A stretch of 12,176 nucleotides of DNA from NCBI GenBank assembly GCA_963627215.1, contig CAVGAH010000062.1, positions 1 to 12,176 on the forward strand, in the 5' to 3' direction. Each line of letters begins with the position of its first letter. The first letter of the stretch is position 1. A model generated the notes under the pieces. The model was not told the DNA's origin. It saw only the letters and a program-made list of their open reading frames with translations, and did no database searches. This document shows positions 6,522 to 12,176 of this stretch, piece by piece. The position numbers and the translations under genes were made by a program. Origin of the DNA: CAKQOE01 sp963627215. Lineage in GTDB: Bacteria; Bacillota; Clostridia; Peptostreptococcales; Anaerovoracaceae.

Positions 6522-6662
6522 TTGCGCATTTTACGCAGCTTCAGCTGCAGTGTAAAATGCGACAGCGTAGTTCACGAAGTGAACGTAGGAAGGCAGCATA
6601 GCTGCCTGTTGCGCATTTTACGCAGCTTCAGCTGCAGTGTAAAATGCGACAGCGTAGTTCAC
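6522..6662. repeat. Palindromic repeat array: exact 54-bp unit twice, 33-bp hairpin spacer
   Basis: Positions 6522-6575 and 6609-6662 are identical over 54 bases. Each holds nested palindromes: GCATTTTAC and GTAAAATGC as the outer arms, GCAGCT-TC-AGCTGC inside. The 33-base spacer forms GTTCAC-GAA-GTGAAC with the end of the first unit, then GGCAGC-ATA-GCTGCC. A relative of the last hairpin occurs at 5164-5188. The array fills most of the lepA-hemW gap and ends 15 bases from the lepA stop. It resembles REP/MITE-like intergenic palindromes, and no open frame of note crosses it. Perfect identity suggests recent duplication or gene conversion. Confidence 0.85.
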
Positions 6663-6677
6663 TAATTGATTTCCTTG

Positions 6678-8489
6678 TTATTTATCTTCGTCGTACTTAA
6701 GAACGGCTGTAAACGCTTCCTGAGGGACCTCGACCTTGCCGAACTGTCTCATGCGCTTCTTACCTTCCTTCTGCTTTTCGAGCAGCTTCTTCTTACGCGA
6801 TATGTCGCCGCCGTAGCACTTTGCGAGTACGTCCTTGCGGAGCGCCTTTACAGTCTCACGTGCTATTACCTTCTGACCTACGGCCGCCTGGATAGGCACC
6901 TCGAACTGGTGCGACGGGATGACTTCCTTGAGCTTTGAGCAAACGAAGCGTCCGCGGTCGTAAGCAGTGCTTTCGTGTACTATCATCGAGAACGCGTCCA
7001 CCATTTCCTTGTTAAGTAAAATATCGAGCTTAACAAGCTTTGACGGCTCGTATCTCAGGAACTCGTAGTCGAGCGAGCCGTAGCCGCGCGTCTTTGATTT
7101 CAGCGCGTCAAAGAAATCGTAAATTACTTCATTCAACGGCAGCTCATAATGCAGTGAAACGCGAGTTTCTGTGATGTATTCCATATGAAGCATCTTACCT
7201 CTGCGCTTCTGGCACATTTCCATTATAGTTCCGACATAATCCTTCGGGATCATGATATCAGCCTTTACGATAGGCTCTTCTATATGATCTATCTCGGTCA
7301 TAGGCGGCAGGTTCGATGGGTTCTGGACCATCATAGTCTCGCCGTTAGTCATAACTACCTTGTATATTACGCTCGGAGACGTCGTAACTACAGCAAGCTC
7401 AAACTCTCTCTCAAGGCGCTCTACGATAATTTCCATATGAAGCAGACCGAGGAAGCCGCAGCGGAAGCCGAATCCCAGCGCCGCAGAGGTCTCAGGCTCA
7501 AATACGAACGCAGCGTCGTTTACCTGAAGCTTTTCGAGCGCGTCCTTTACGTTGTCGTACTTTTCGCCCTCACCCGGATATATACCGCAGTAGACCATCG
7601 ACTGTACAGGCTTGTAGCCCTGAAGCGGCTCGTCAGTAGGCGCGTTTACGTGAGTTATCGTATCGCCCACACGCGCGTCCCTTACCTGCTTTATGCTCGC
7701 GCACACGTAGCCTACCTCGCCCGCGCGCAGAGAATCAACAGGCACCGGCGACGGTGCGTAAACGCCGACCTCCGTTACCTCGTAATTCTTTTCCGTGTTC
7801 ATAAGGCGTATCATATCGCCCTTCTTCACAGTTCCCTCGAAAACTCTCGCGTAAATTACAACGCCCTTGTAGTTGTCATAATATGAATCGAATATCAGCG
7901 CCTTGAGCTTTCCGTTCGCATCGCCCTTAGGAGCAGGCACGTTCTTCACTATGTCCTCGAGCACGCCCTCGATATTTATACCTTCCTTTGCAGAGATGAG
8001 CGGCGCTTCGGAAGCATCTATCCCTATTATTTCCTCTACTTCCAGTTTTACCTCTTCAGGCCGCGCGCTAGGCAGGTCGATCTTGTTTATTACAGGAAGT
8101 ATCTCAAGGTTCTCGTCAAGCGCAAGGTAAACGTTTGCAAGCGTCTGAGCCTCAACTCCCTGAGTCGCGTCAACTATGAGCACAGCGCCCTCGCACGCCG
8201 CAAGGCTTCGAGATACCTCGTAGTTAAAATCCACGTGTCCCGGCGTATCTATCAGATTCAGGACGTAAGTGCTGCCGTCCTGCGCCTTGTAGTGCAGTCT
8301 TGTCGTCTGGAGCTTTATCGTGATTCCACGCTCACGCTCGAGGTCCATATTGTCAAGATACTGCGCCTTCATGTCACGGTGCGCCACGAGCCCCGTCGTT
8401 TCTATCAGACGGTCGGCAAGCGTTGATTTTCCGTGGTCTATATGTGCAATAATGCTGAAATTACGTATAAACTGCTGATAAGAATTCAT
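6678..8489 (-). CDS. lepA: Elongation factor 4 (LepA), ribosomal back-translocase GTPase
   Basis: Translational GTPase that binds stalled or mistranslocated ribosomes and influences 30S biogenesis. The 603 residues are the usual length. GTPase motifs are complete: G1 AHIDHGKST at 15-23, switch I RGITIK at 54-59, G3 DTPGH at 81-85, G4 NKID at 135-138, and G5 SAKEG. Domain II, the elongation-factor V domain and the LepA-specific C-terminal domain follow, ending in the conserved YGGDISRKKKLLEKQKEGKKRMRQFG segment (in two adjoining parts) and VPQEAF. The ATG at 8489 has GAGAGGG five bases upstream. It lies 123 bases after the WYL regulator gene and probably has its own promoter at 8604-8632. A housekeeping gene with nothing unusual in the product. 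Confidence 0.98.
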   Translation of the reverse strand: MNSYQQFIRNFSIIAHIDHGKSTLADRLIETTGLVAHRDMKAQYLDNMDLERERGITIKLQTTRLHYKAQDGSTYVLNLIDTPGHVDFNYEVSRSLAACEGAVLIVDATQGVEAQTLANVYLALDENLEILPVINKIDLPSARPEEVKLEVEEIIGIDASEAPLISAKEGINIEGVLEDIVKNVPAPKGDANGKLKALIFDSYYDNYKGVVIYARVFEGTVKKGDMIRLMNTEKNYEVTEVGVYAPSPVPVDSLRAGEVGYVCASIKQVRDARVGDTITHVNAPTDEPLQGYKPVQSMVYCGIYPGEGEKYDNVKDALEKLQVNDAAFVFEPETSAALGFGFRCGFLGLLHMEIIVERLEREFELAVVTTSPSVIYKVVMTNGETMMVQNPSNLPPMTEIDHIEEPIVKADIMIPKDYVGTIMEMCQKRRGKMLHMEYITETRVSLHYELPLNEVIYDFFDALKSKTRGYGSLDYEFLRYEPSKLVKLDILLNKEMVDAFSMIVHESTAYDRGRFVCSKLKEVIPSHQFEVPIQAAVGQKVIARETVKALRKDVLAKCYGGDISRKKKLLEKQKEGKKRMRQFGKVEVPQEAFTAVLKYDEDK

Positions 8490-8547
8490 CAGTACCCTCT
8501 CTTTATATCAATAAATTTTAATGCCAGAATAAATTTCAATACCATGC

Positions 8548-8586
8548 GTCCGCCCGGCGGACAAGTATTCGGCGGGTGCTCCGCCG
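8548..8586. other. Two GC-rich hairpins in the lepA leader
   Basis: GTCCGCC-C-GGCGGAC (8548-8562) and CGGCGG-GTGCT-CCGCCG (8570-8586) lie between the WYL gene and lepA. Neither is followed by a T run on the minus strand, so they would not be rho-independent terminators. If the promoter at 8604 is used, both fold in the lepA leader. The first resembles the GGACGC/GCGTCC palindrome at 283-296. They could be members of a dispersed palindrome class. Confidence 0.6.
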
Positions 8587-8603
8587 CAAATGCATATTAG
8601 TTA

Positions 8604-8632
8604 ATCATACCATTACAGGACGCGTGACGCAA
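8604..8632 (-). promoter_or_regulatory. Probable lepA promoter
   Basis: Minus strand TATGAT (8609-8604) preceded by TGG gives an extended -10. A weak TTGCGT (-35, 3 of 6) sits 17 bases upstream at 8632-8627, inside the end of the WYL gene. Transcription would begin near 8597, giving a leader of about 108 bases with two hairpins. The extended -10 can compensate for the weak -35. Confidence 0.45.
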
Positions 8633-9635
8633 GCTCCGTCTTACTGATAAGCTCCACGCCCTTCTGCCCGTTCAGCCACATGTCGTAGCCCGACCCATAC
8701 ACCTCGGCGCTGACTATACAAGCGCCGCCCTCCGGGTCAGAGCCTATGATCTCAGCCGTCGGGAACCTGTCAAGCACCGCATCCGATGTGTTGCCGCTGC
8801 ATTTCAGCTCTATGCGCTGCAGACTGCCGCCGAACATGAACTGGATACGCTTTCGGAACTGACCTTCATTGAATTTATTGCCGTAATCCACTTTGAAGCG
8901 CCTGTCGAGCACTTCGTACTCTTGTACGCGGTCTACTCTGAATATCGTCGGATTATCGTATTTTTTGACATCCGGCTCGTCCTCGCTCACGCAACGGAAC
9001 GCTATCAGATAAAAATAATATTCAGAAAACATTATGCCGACAGGCTGCACGAGTCGCTCCACATCCTCATATCCGCCGTCCTTCATCTTGCTGTAGCTGA
9101 ATCTCAGCAGCCTGTGCTCGTATACAGCGCTGCCTAGCTCCCACATTTTATCCATAAACTTGCATCGATGATTCGGTTCTATATAATAATATTTTTCATT
9201 TTTTATCAGCTCGGAAACGAGTTTTACATTTTTTACCGGGACGCAGCGCCTTACAAGCTTGTCTATTATCGGCTCCATCTCTTCCCTTACCATTGAACGA
9301 CTTTCGAGAAGTATCTTGCACACGGCGAATATTTCGCTGTTCGTGAGCGCTCCCTTGTCGCTGTTCACGACCATGTAGCCCTTTTTATCTCTTTTGTATT
9401 CTATGGTCTCGGTCGAGCCTTCCTTTTCCTGCATGTACACTCGCAGATCGTCTATGTCGCGCTGTATCGTCCTGTCGCTGACACCATAACGCTCCGCCTC
9501 ATCGTATTTGTTTATGACCTGGCCGTCCTCAAACTTTCTGTAAAGGTCGAGCACGCGCTTGAGCTGGACCATTCCGTCCTTTTTATTATCCGTTTTTCCG
9601 TTCTTTTCTTCTTTTTTCATCTTTTTATCAGCCAT
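8613..9635 (-). CDS. WYL-domain transcriptional regulator (DeoR-like HTH)
   Basis: Probable ligand-sensing DNA-binding regulator of 340 residues. A lysine-rich head (1-20) is followed by a winged helix-turn-helix at about 25-70, with YGVSDRTIQRDIDDLR as the recognition region. The WYL domain spans roughly 163-245: LLRFSYSKM, then RLVQPVGIMFSEYYFYLIAF, then IFRVDRVQEYEVLDRRF. The canonical W-Y-L is replaced by YFYL. A C-terminal WCX-like segment follows to the end. WYL regulators bind nucleic-acid or nucleotide ligands and often regulate stress, DNA repair or defence genes, but no target is evident. ATG at 9635 has GGGG about 11 bases upstream; a second in-frame ATG at codon 6 is possible. It has its own promoter and an inverted repeat in the leader, which suggests autoregulation. 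It lies beside the AbiE module but is not overlapped with it. Confidence 0.85.
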   Translation of the reverse strand: MADKKMKKEEKNGKTDNKKDGMVQLKRVLDLYRKFEDGQVINKYDEAERYGVSDRTIQRDIDDLRVYMQEKEGSTETIEYKRDKKGYMVVNSDKGALTNSEIFAVCKILLESRSMVREEMEPIIDKLVRRCVPVKNVKLVSELIKNEKYYYIEPNHRCKFMDKMWELGSAVYEHRLLRFSYSKMKDGGYEDVERLVQPVGIMFSEYYFYLIAFRCVSEDEPDVKKYDNPTIFRVDRVQEYEVLDRRFKVDYGNKFNEGQFRKRIQFMFGGSLQRIELKCSGNTSDAVLDRFPTAEIIGSDPEGGACIVSAEVYGSGYDMWLNGQKGVELISKTELASRVL

Positions 9636-9681
9636 TTTATGTAAACCCCGTTTTTCATCTCATCTTACATAAATTATACCA
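9636..9681 (-). promoter_or_regulatory. WYL gene promoter with inverted-repeat operator
   Basis: The extended -10 TGGTATAAT lies at 9681-9673. No good -35 is visible 17 bases upstream, and that stretch falls within the left 47-bp direct repeat. Between the -10 and the start codon is a perfect 9-bp inverted repeat, TTTATGTAA (9636-9644) and TTACATAAA (9665-9673), with 20 bases between the arms. One arm overlaps the -10 edge and the other touches the ATG. It could be an operator for autorepression, or an mRNA hairpin covering the ribosome binding site. Confidence 0.6.
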
Positions 9682-9691
9682 TAAATCCCGC

Positions 9692-9738
9692 CATCCTGCC
9701 CGCGTCACCGCGGCAGCTTCCCGCGCGTGTGGGGCGCG
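9692..9738. repeat. Left copy of the 47/48-bp direct repeat flanking abiE
   Basis: Matches 11262-11309 with one substitution (C/T at 9714) and one G missing from a G run. It contains CCGCG-TCAC-CGCGG (9700-9713) and a CGCGC/GCGCG pair. It supplies the last ten codons and stop of abiEii, with the stop in the hairpin loop, and also the -35 region of the WYL promoter. Both copies have the same orientation and lie just past a gene end, so a dispersed 3'-end repeat is an alternative to an insertion duplication. Confidence 0.9.
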
Positions 9739-10607
9739 GAACTGTATTCCGTAAGCCCGCCGGTTATACCTTTAAAAAACTCAGCATTCCATAAGCTCAA
9801 CGACGTTTTATCATGTATGAACGGCTCTACATCAAGCCTTGCCTGCGCGAAATCGATCTTGTTGAATCGTTCGACCAGCATGCCTTTTACATCTTCCAAC
9901 GAACATTTATCATTTTCGCCGATATATCCCGACTGTACCAGCCTATGCCTTAAATGCTCAATATTTACAGATGCTCCCTGTGACAGATAAAATACGTAAT
10001 CATAAAGATCCCTGCCTTTTATCCTGCTCTGCCATGACCTGCATATCACTGCATGCAGCTTGCCCGCAAAAAGCGACGGCATATCATAAAGCCTGACCTC
10101 ATACGGTGCAGGAAGCAGCCTGTACTTATGTTCAAATGTCGCGCCCGCAGGCGGGTCGATGTCCACCTCGAATTTTATCTTGACCGCCTCATTTCCCGCA
10201 ACACTCCCCGCCGCCTTTTCATCGGCGTAAAACAAAAGAAGATGCTCTCTGGTATTTCCCTTCATAAAAGCCGAACGTATATTGCTCTCCTTAGTTTTTT
10301 CCTTTTCAGATATCACGACATTCAACCCGAATGACTGAACTTCTTTTTCCAGAACAGGAAAATACTTCTTCAAGTCAAATGACGCATCAGGCGCAGCCAG
10401 CGAAAAATCCAGATCCTCCGAAAAGCGATCAAGCCCGTAAAATATCCGCAGCGCTGTTCCGCCGTAAAAAGCAGCATCCTTAAAAAATCCGGCTCGGGAA
10501 AGCCCGCACAGAACTATCTCCTGCATTATCTCCTTCATGGCATTTTTCTGATCGTAAATGCTTCTGACATTGTAATTTCTAAGCATCCTCTCTATCAGAT
10601 CATTCAT
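9705..10607 (-). CDS. abiEii: AbiEii-like nucleotidyltransferase toxin (type IV TA)
   Basis: Toxin of an AbiE-type toxin-antitoxin pair: a DNA polymerase beta-like nucleotidyltransferase. Characterised relatives bind GTP (AbiEii) or modify tRNA 3' ends (MenT). The 300 residues show the NTase core: YGGTALRIF at 48-56, SEDLDFSL at 63-70 with D65 and D67 as metal-binding acids, KFEVDI at 145-150 with D149 as likely third acid, then SLFAGKLHAVI at 178-188 and RIKGRDLYDYVFYL at 195-208, the downstream conserved lysine and RD..D motifs. Nothing essential appears missing. ATG at 10607 overlaps the abiEi stop (ATGA) and has a perfect AGGAGG nine bases upstream. The final ten residues, APHTRGKLPR, are encoded by the left 47-bp direct repeat, so the C-terminal tail was probably acquired or altered at that junction. 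The target is not predictable from sequence. Confidence 0.88.
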   Translation of the reverse strand: MNDLIERMLRNYNVRSIYDQKNAMKEIMQEIVLCGLSRAGFFKDAAFYGGTALRIFYGLDRFSEDLDFSLAAPDASFDLKKYFPVLEKEVQSFGLNVVISEKEKTKESNIRSAFMKGNTREHLLLFYADEKAAGSVAGNEAVKIKFEVDIDPPAGATFEHKYRLLPAPYEVRLYDMPSLFAGKLHAVICRSWQSRIKGRDLYDYVFYLSQGASVNIEHLRHRLVQSGYIGENDKCSLEDVKGMLVERFNKIDFAQARLDVEPFIHDKTSLSLWNAEFFKGITGGLTEYSSAPHTRGKLPR

Positions 10608-11191
10608 CTCGCAAGCCTCCTCATATACGCAGCCAGCCTTTTTACGTTGCCCGACCTATACCTTTCACTGAGCTGCTGTACGGTCTCAAGCTCAAGAGAC
10701 GCTATATCATCCTCGTCTATCCTCAAGTCATCGGTCAGCAGTTCAGCCATCTCCTTTATATTCCTTACCGGCGGCACAGTACAAAGCTTATCGCAGAGCG
10801 CCTTCTCCGGCCCGGCTATCCTGTAAAAGTAATCGCCCTCTCTGATAAGACGAACTTCAAGCGGAAATGCGGCAGACGGCACATCACGATACGTAAACGT
10901 TCCAAATTCAGTATTGTATTCCTTTTTTTTCTTTTTATCGAACGCCGCACACGTCACCGTATAAACGCTCTCCGGTATAAGCCCGTAAAAGCTGAGCGCA
11001 TACTCAAAAGAAATATACGACGGACCGTACACACTGCCCGCAAGCAGATGCGCAGGCGCATTCCTGTCTGTTTCATACAGACCCTTCACAACAGAATATA
11101 TCTCACCGTCCCTCACCATACGCGACAGCTTCATCCTCGGATTTCCGTAATCACGCAATTCCTCTAACATCATCGCAGTAGTTTTTATCAT
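10604..11191 (-). CDS. abiEi: AbiEi-like antitoxin and autorepressor (type IV TA)
   Basis: Antitoxin of the AbiE pair. It neutralises the toxin without stable contact in characterised systems and represses its own operon. The 195 residues fit the short form of the family: an N-terminal winged helix (about 1-40, with SRMVRDGEIYSVVKGLYE as the wing region), then a C-terminal domain with PSYISFEYALSFYGLIPE at 57-74, TFTYRDVP at 98-105, and AGPEKALCDKL at 126-136. A run of lysines (86-90) and a basic tail (YMRRLAR) are seen. ATG at 11191 has GAGGTG five bases upstream, and that ribosome binding site lies inside the inner arm of a 14-bp inverted repeat. It overlaps abiEii by four bases, which couples antitoxin and toxin translation. 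Confidence 0.85.
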   Translation of the reverse strand: MIKTTAMMLEELRDYGNPRMKLSRMVRDGEIYSVVKGLYETDRNAPAHLLAGSVYGPSYISFEYALSFYGLIPESVYTVTCAAFDKKKKKEYNTEFGTFTYRDVPSAAFPLEVRLIREGDYFYRIAGPEKALCDKLCTVPPVRNIKEMAELLTDDLRIDEDDIASLELETVQQLSERYRSGNVKRLAAYMRRLAR

Positions 11192-11239
11192 AATTTCACC
11201 TCATAATATCATCTTACGATACTATGAGGTGAAATTCAA
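11192..11239 (-). promoter_or_regulatory. abiE promoter within a 14-bp inverted-repeat operator
   Basis: AATTTCACCTCATA (11192-11205) and TATGAGGTGAAATT (11223-11236) form a perfect 14-bp inverted repeat with a 17-base centre, directly before the abiEi ATG. A promoter fits across it: TTGAAT (11239-11234), 17 bases, TAAGAT (11216-11211), each hexamer 4 of 6. Transcription would start near 11204, in the inner arm. Published AbiEi proteins bind inverted repeats at their own promoter, so this is the likely operator. RNA from further upstream would instead fold with the GAGGTG Shine-Dalgarno paired to CACCTC. Confidence 0.75.
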
Positions 11240-11261
11240 GCATTTTATTAATCTATTAAAT

Positions 11262-11309
11262 CATCCTGCCCGCGTCACCGCGGTAGCTTCCCGCGCGTGT
11301 GGGGGCGCG
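11262..11309. repeat. Right copy of the 47/48-bp direct repeat flanking abiE
   Basis: Near-identical to 9692-9738 and in the same orientation. It lies between the 3' end of the leucine-rich repeat gene and the abiE promoter. A separate hairpin, GACCG-TCA-CGGTC (11309-11321), adjoins it next to the gene end. No T run follows on the minus strand, so neither is an ordinary rho-independent terminator. With the left copy it brackets a segment of about 1.57 kb holding exactly the two abiE genes and their promoter. Confidence 0.9.
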
Positions 11310-11331
11310 ACCGTCACGGTCATCTGCCTTA

Positions 11332-12176
11332 TTACATTATTTCCGGAACTGCGTCATCGCCAACAGTAATTACAGGATCAGGCAATTTTACCAGCCCAGG
11401 TCTGCATCCGAAAAACGCTCTGCTGCCTACCTCTGTTACGCTATCAGGTATTGTTATATCTGATAGCGCTACGCAGTTTTCAAACGCAGAACTGCCTATT
11501 TTACTGATGCCCTCAGAAATCACGACTTTTTTCAGATTCTCGCAGCCGAAGAATGTATTTTCATCTATCGTTTCCATGCTACCCGGAAGCACCACGCTTC
11601 TGAGATACTTATTACCGCTAAACACATTTTCGTCTATTTTTTTCACGCCCTCAGGAATTACCAAATCGGTTATATGATCATCATCATAGCATACAAACAC
11701 TCCGTCGATTATGCATATTCCGTTTCCCGTAACTGTCAGCCCGCCGCTTACAAAGTAATCCTCATAATCTTGAAGCTCGTCAATATTATCATACAGTTCC
11801 TCAACATCTATATCAGGCACAGAAATTTCTTTAAACGTTCTTCCGTCATACAAGATGCCGCATCTTTCAAGTTGTTCCTTTTCAATATCGCAGCAGCTCC
11901 ATCTTCTACTGTAATAAAGACGTTTCACCCATCTTAATACAGAAGGTTCACTTATATCACTGTTAAAATAAGTATCATCCACACCATCTCCGAAGTCATA
12001 CACTACGTACTTATATGGGTCTACATTAATATCACTCGTACAACCGACTATGATCCCGCCTTTTCCTATTACATCAGCAAGCTTTCTTACAATTTCCTCC
12101 AGCTCATATTCAGTATAATTATAAGAATCATCACCACATGCAATCTCAAGATTTTTTCTATCTCCATGCTCATAAG
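11332..12176 (-). CDS. BspA-like leucine-rich repeat (LRR_5) protein, 5' end beyond right edge
   Basis: C-terminal part of a larger protein; the frame stays open to the right edge (281 codons visible), so the true start lies outside the window. A GTG at 12003 exists but is not a likely start, since the open frame continues upstream with YTEYELEEIVRKLADVIG and similar protein-like sequence. Residues encoded from about 11650 down to the stop form tandem LRR_5 repeats of about 23 residues: ITDLVIPEGVKKIDENVFSG, LRSVVLPGSMETIDENTFFG, LKKVVISEGISKIGSSAFEN, LSDITIPDSVTEVGSRAFFG. The part before the repeats (acidic, with CC and several Tyr/Trp) I do not recognise. LRR_5 proteins are often cell-surface adhesion or binding proteins, but without the N-terminus no signal peptide can be judged and an intracellular role is open. 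No transcription link to abiE is evident. Confidence 0.8.
   Translation of the reverse strand, partial: YEHGDRKNLEIACGDDSYNYTEYELEEIVRKLADVIGKGGIIVGCTSDINVDPYKYVVYDFGDGVDDTYFNSDISEPSVLRWVKRLYYSRRWSCCDIEKEQLERCGILYDGRTFKEISVPDIDVEELYDNIDELQDYEDYFVSGGLTVTGNGICIIDGVFVCYDDDHITDLVIPEGVKKIDENVFSGNKYLRSVVLPGSMETIDENTFFGCENLKKVVISEGISKIGSSAFENCVALSDITIPDSVTEVGSRAFFGCRPGLVKLPDPVITVGDDAVPEIM

Noticed and set aside
6522..6662. CRISPR array
   Set aside because: Only two repeats, strongly palindromic, 54 bases long, with a spacer that is itself a hairpin related to another locus; no cas genes.
7185..7886. Plus-strand 233-codon frame opposite lepA
   Set aside because: Antisense to the intact, highly conserved lepA; composition is that of a shadow frame.
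8548..8586. Terminator pair between the WYL gene and lepA
   Set aside because: Strong stems but no T run on either strand after them in the reading direction.
9692..9738. Integron attC or tRNA-type attachment site
   Set aside because: No attC core motifs, no tRNA-like sequence, no integrase gene; only a direct repeat can be claimed.
12001..12003. GTG at 12003 as start of the LRR protein
   Set aside because: The frame remains open and protein-like to the right edge, so the gene is better treated as cut by the window.

Overview
The window is typical of a Gram-positive anaerobe of the class Clostridia, perhaps an Oscillospiraceae/Ruminococcus-like gut bacterium. The grounds are a Firmicutes-type Tad pilus locus with a Flp1-like pilin, the lepA-hemW pairing, a BspA-like (LRR_5) protein, frequent ATA isoleucine codons, and sigma-A promoters with extended -10 (TGn) elements. 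This taxonomic call is an inference from gene content only. Every convincing full-length gene lies on the minus strand, so the locus reads from right to left.

Right edge to about 9.7 kb: a BspA-like leucine-rich repeat protein runs off the right edge. It is followed by a two-gene AbiE-type (type IV) toxin-antitoxin module, abiEi (antitoxin/repressor) and abiEii (nucleotidyltransferase toxin), overlapping by ATGA. The module has its own promoter embedded in a perfect 14-bp inverted repeat. It lies between two nearly identical 47/48-bp direct repeats, and the left copy encodes the last ten residues and stop codon of the toxin.

9.6 to 5.1 kb: a WYL-domain regulator with an extended -10 promoter and a 9-bp inverted repeat in its leader, then the housekeeping pair lepA (EF4) and hemW (heme chaperone). 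Between lepA and hemW lie an exact 54-bp palindromic repeat present twice and a terminator/antiterminator-like leader. hemW is followed by a palindromic repeat and a rho-independent terminator.

5.1 to 4.8 kb: a divergent promoter region. The minus-strand promoter (TTGACA-17-TAAAAT) drives the tad operon. A good plus-strand promoter and ribosome binding site lead into what looks like the first eight codons of a lost gene, abutting a repeat and the 3' end of hemW.

4.8 kb to the left edge: the pilus assembly genes tadZ-tadA-tadB-tadC, each overlapping the next by 1 to 4 bases, then a Flp1-like prepilin cut by the left edge. TadA powers assembly, TadB and TadC form the membrane platform, TadZ is the localisation factor (with a degenerate P-loop here), and the pilin is the substrate. 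TadC carries an unusual, roughly 190-residue, probably extracytoplasmic Ig-like insertion.

I see no rRNA, tRNA, CRISPR array or transposase. I found no clearly new multi-gene system. The most notable points are the direct-repeat-bounded AbiE cassette, its promoter/operator architecture, the truncated plus-strand gene start, the TadC insertion and the palindromic repeats.
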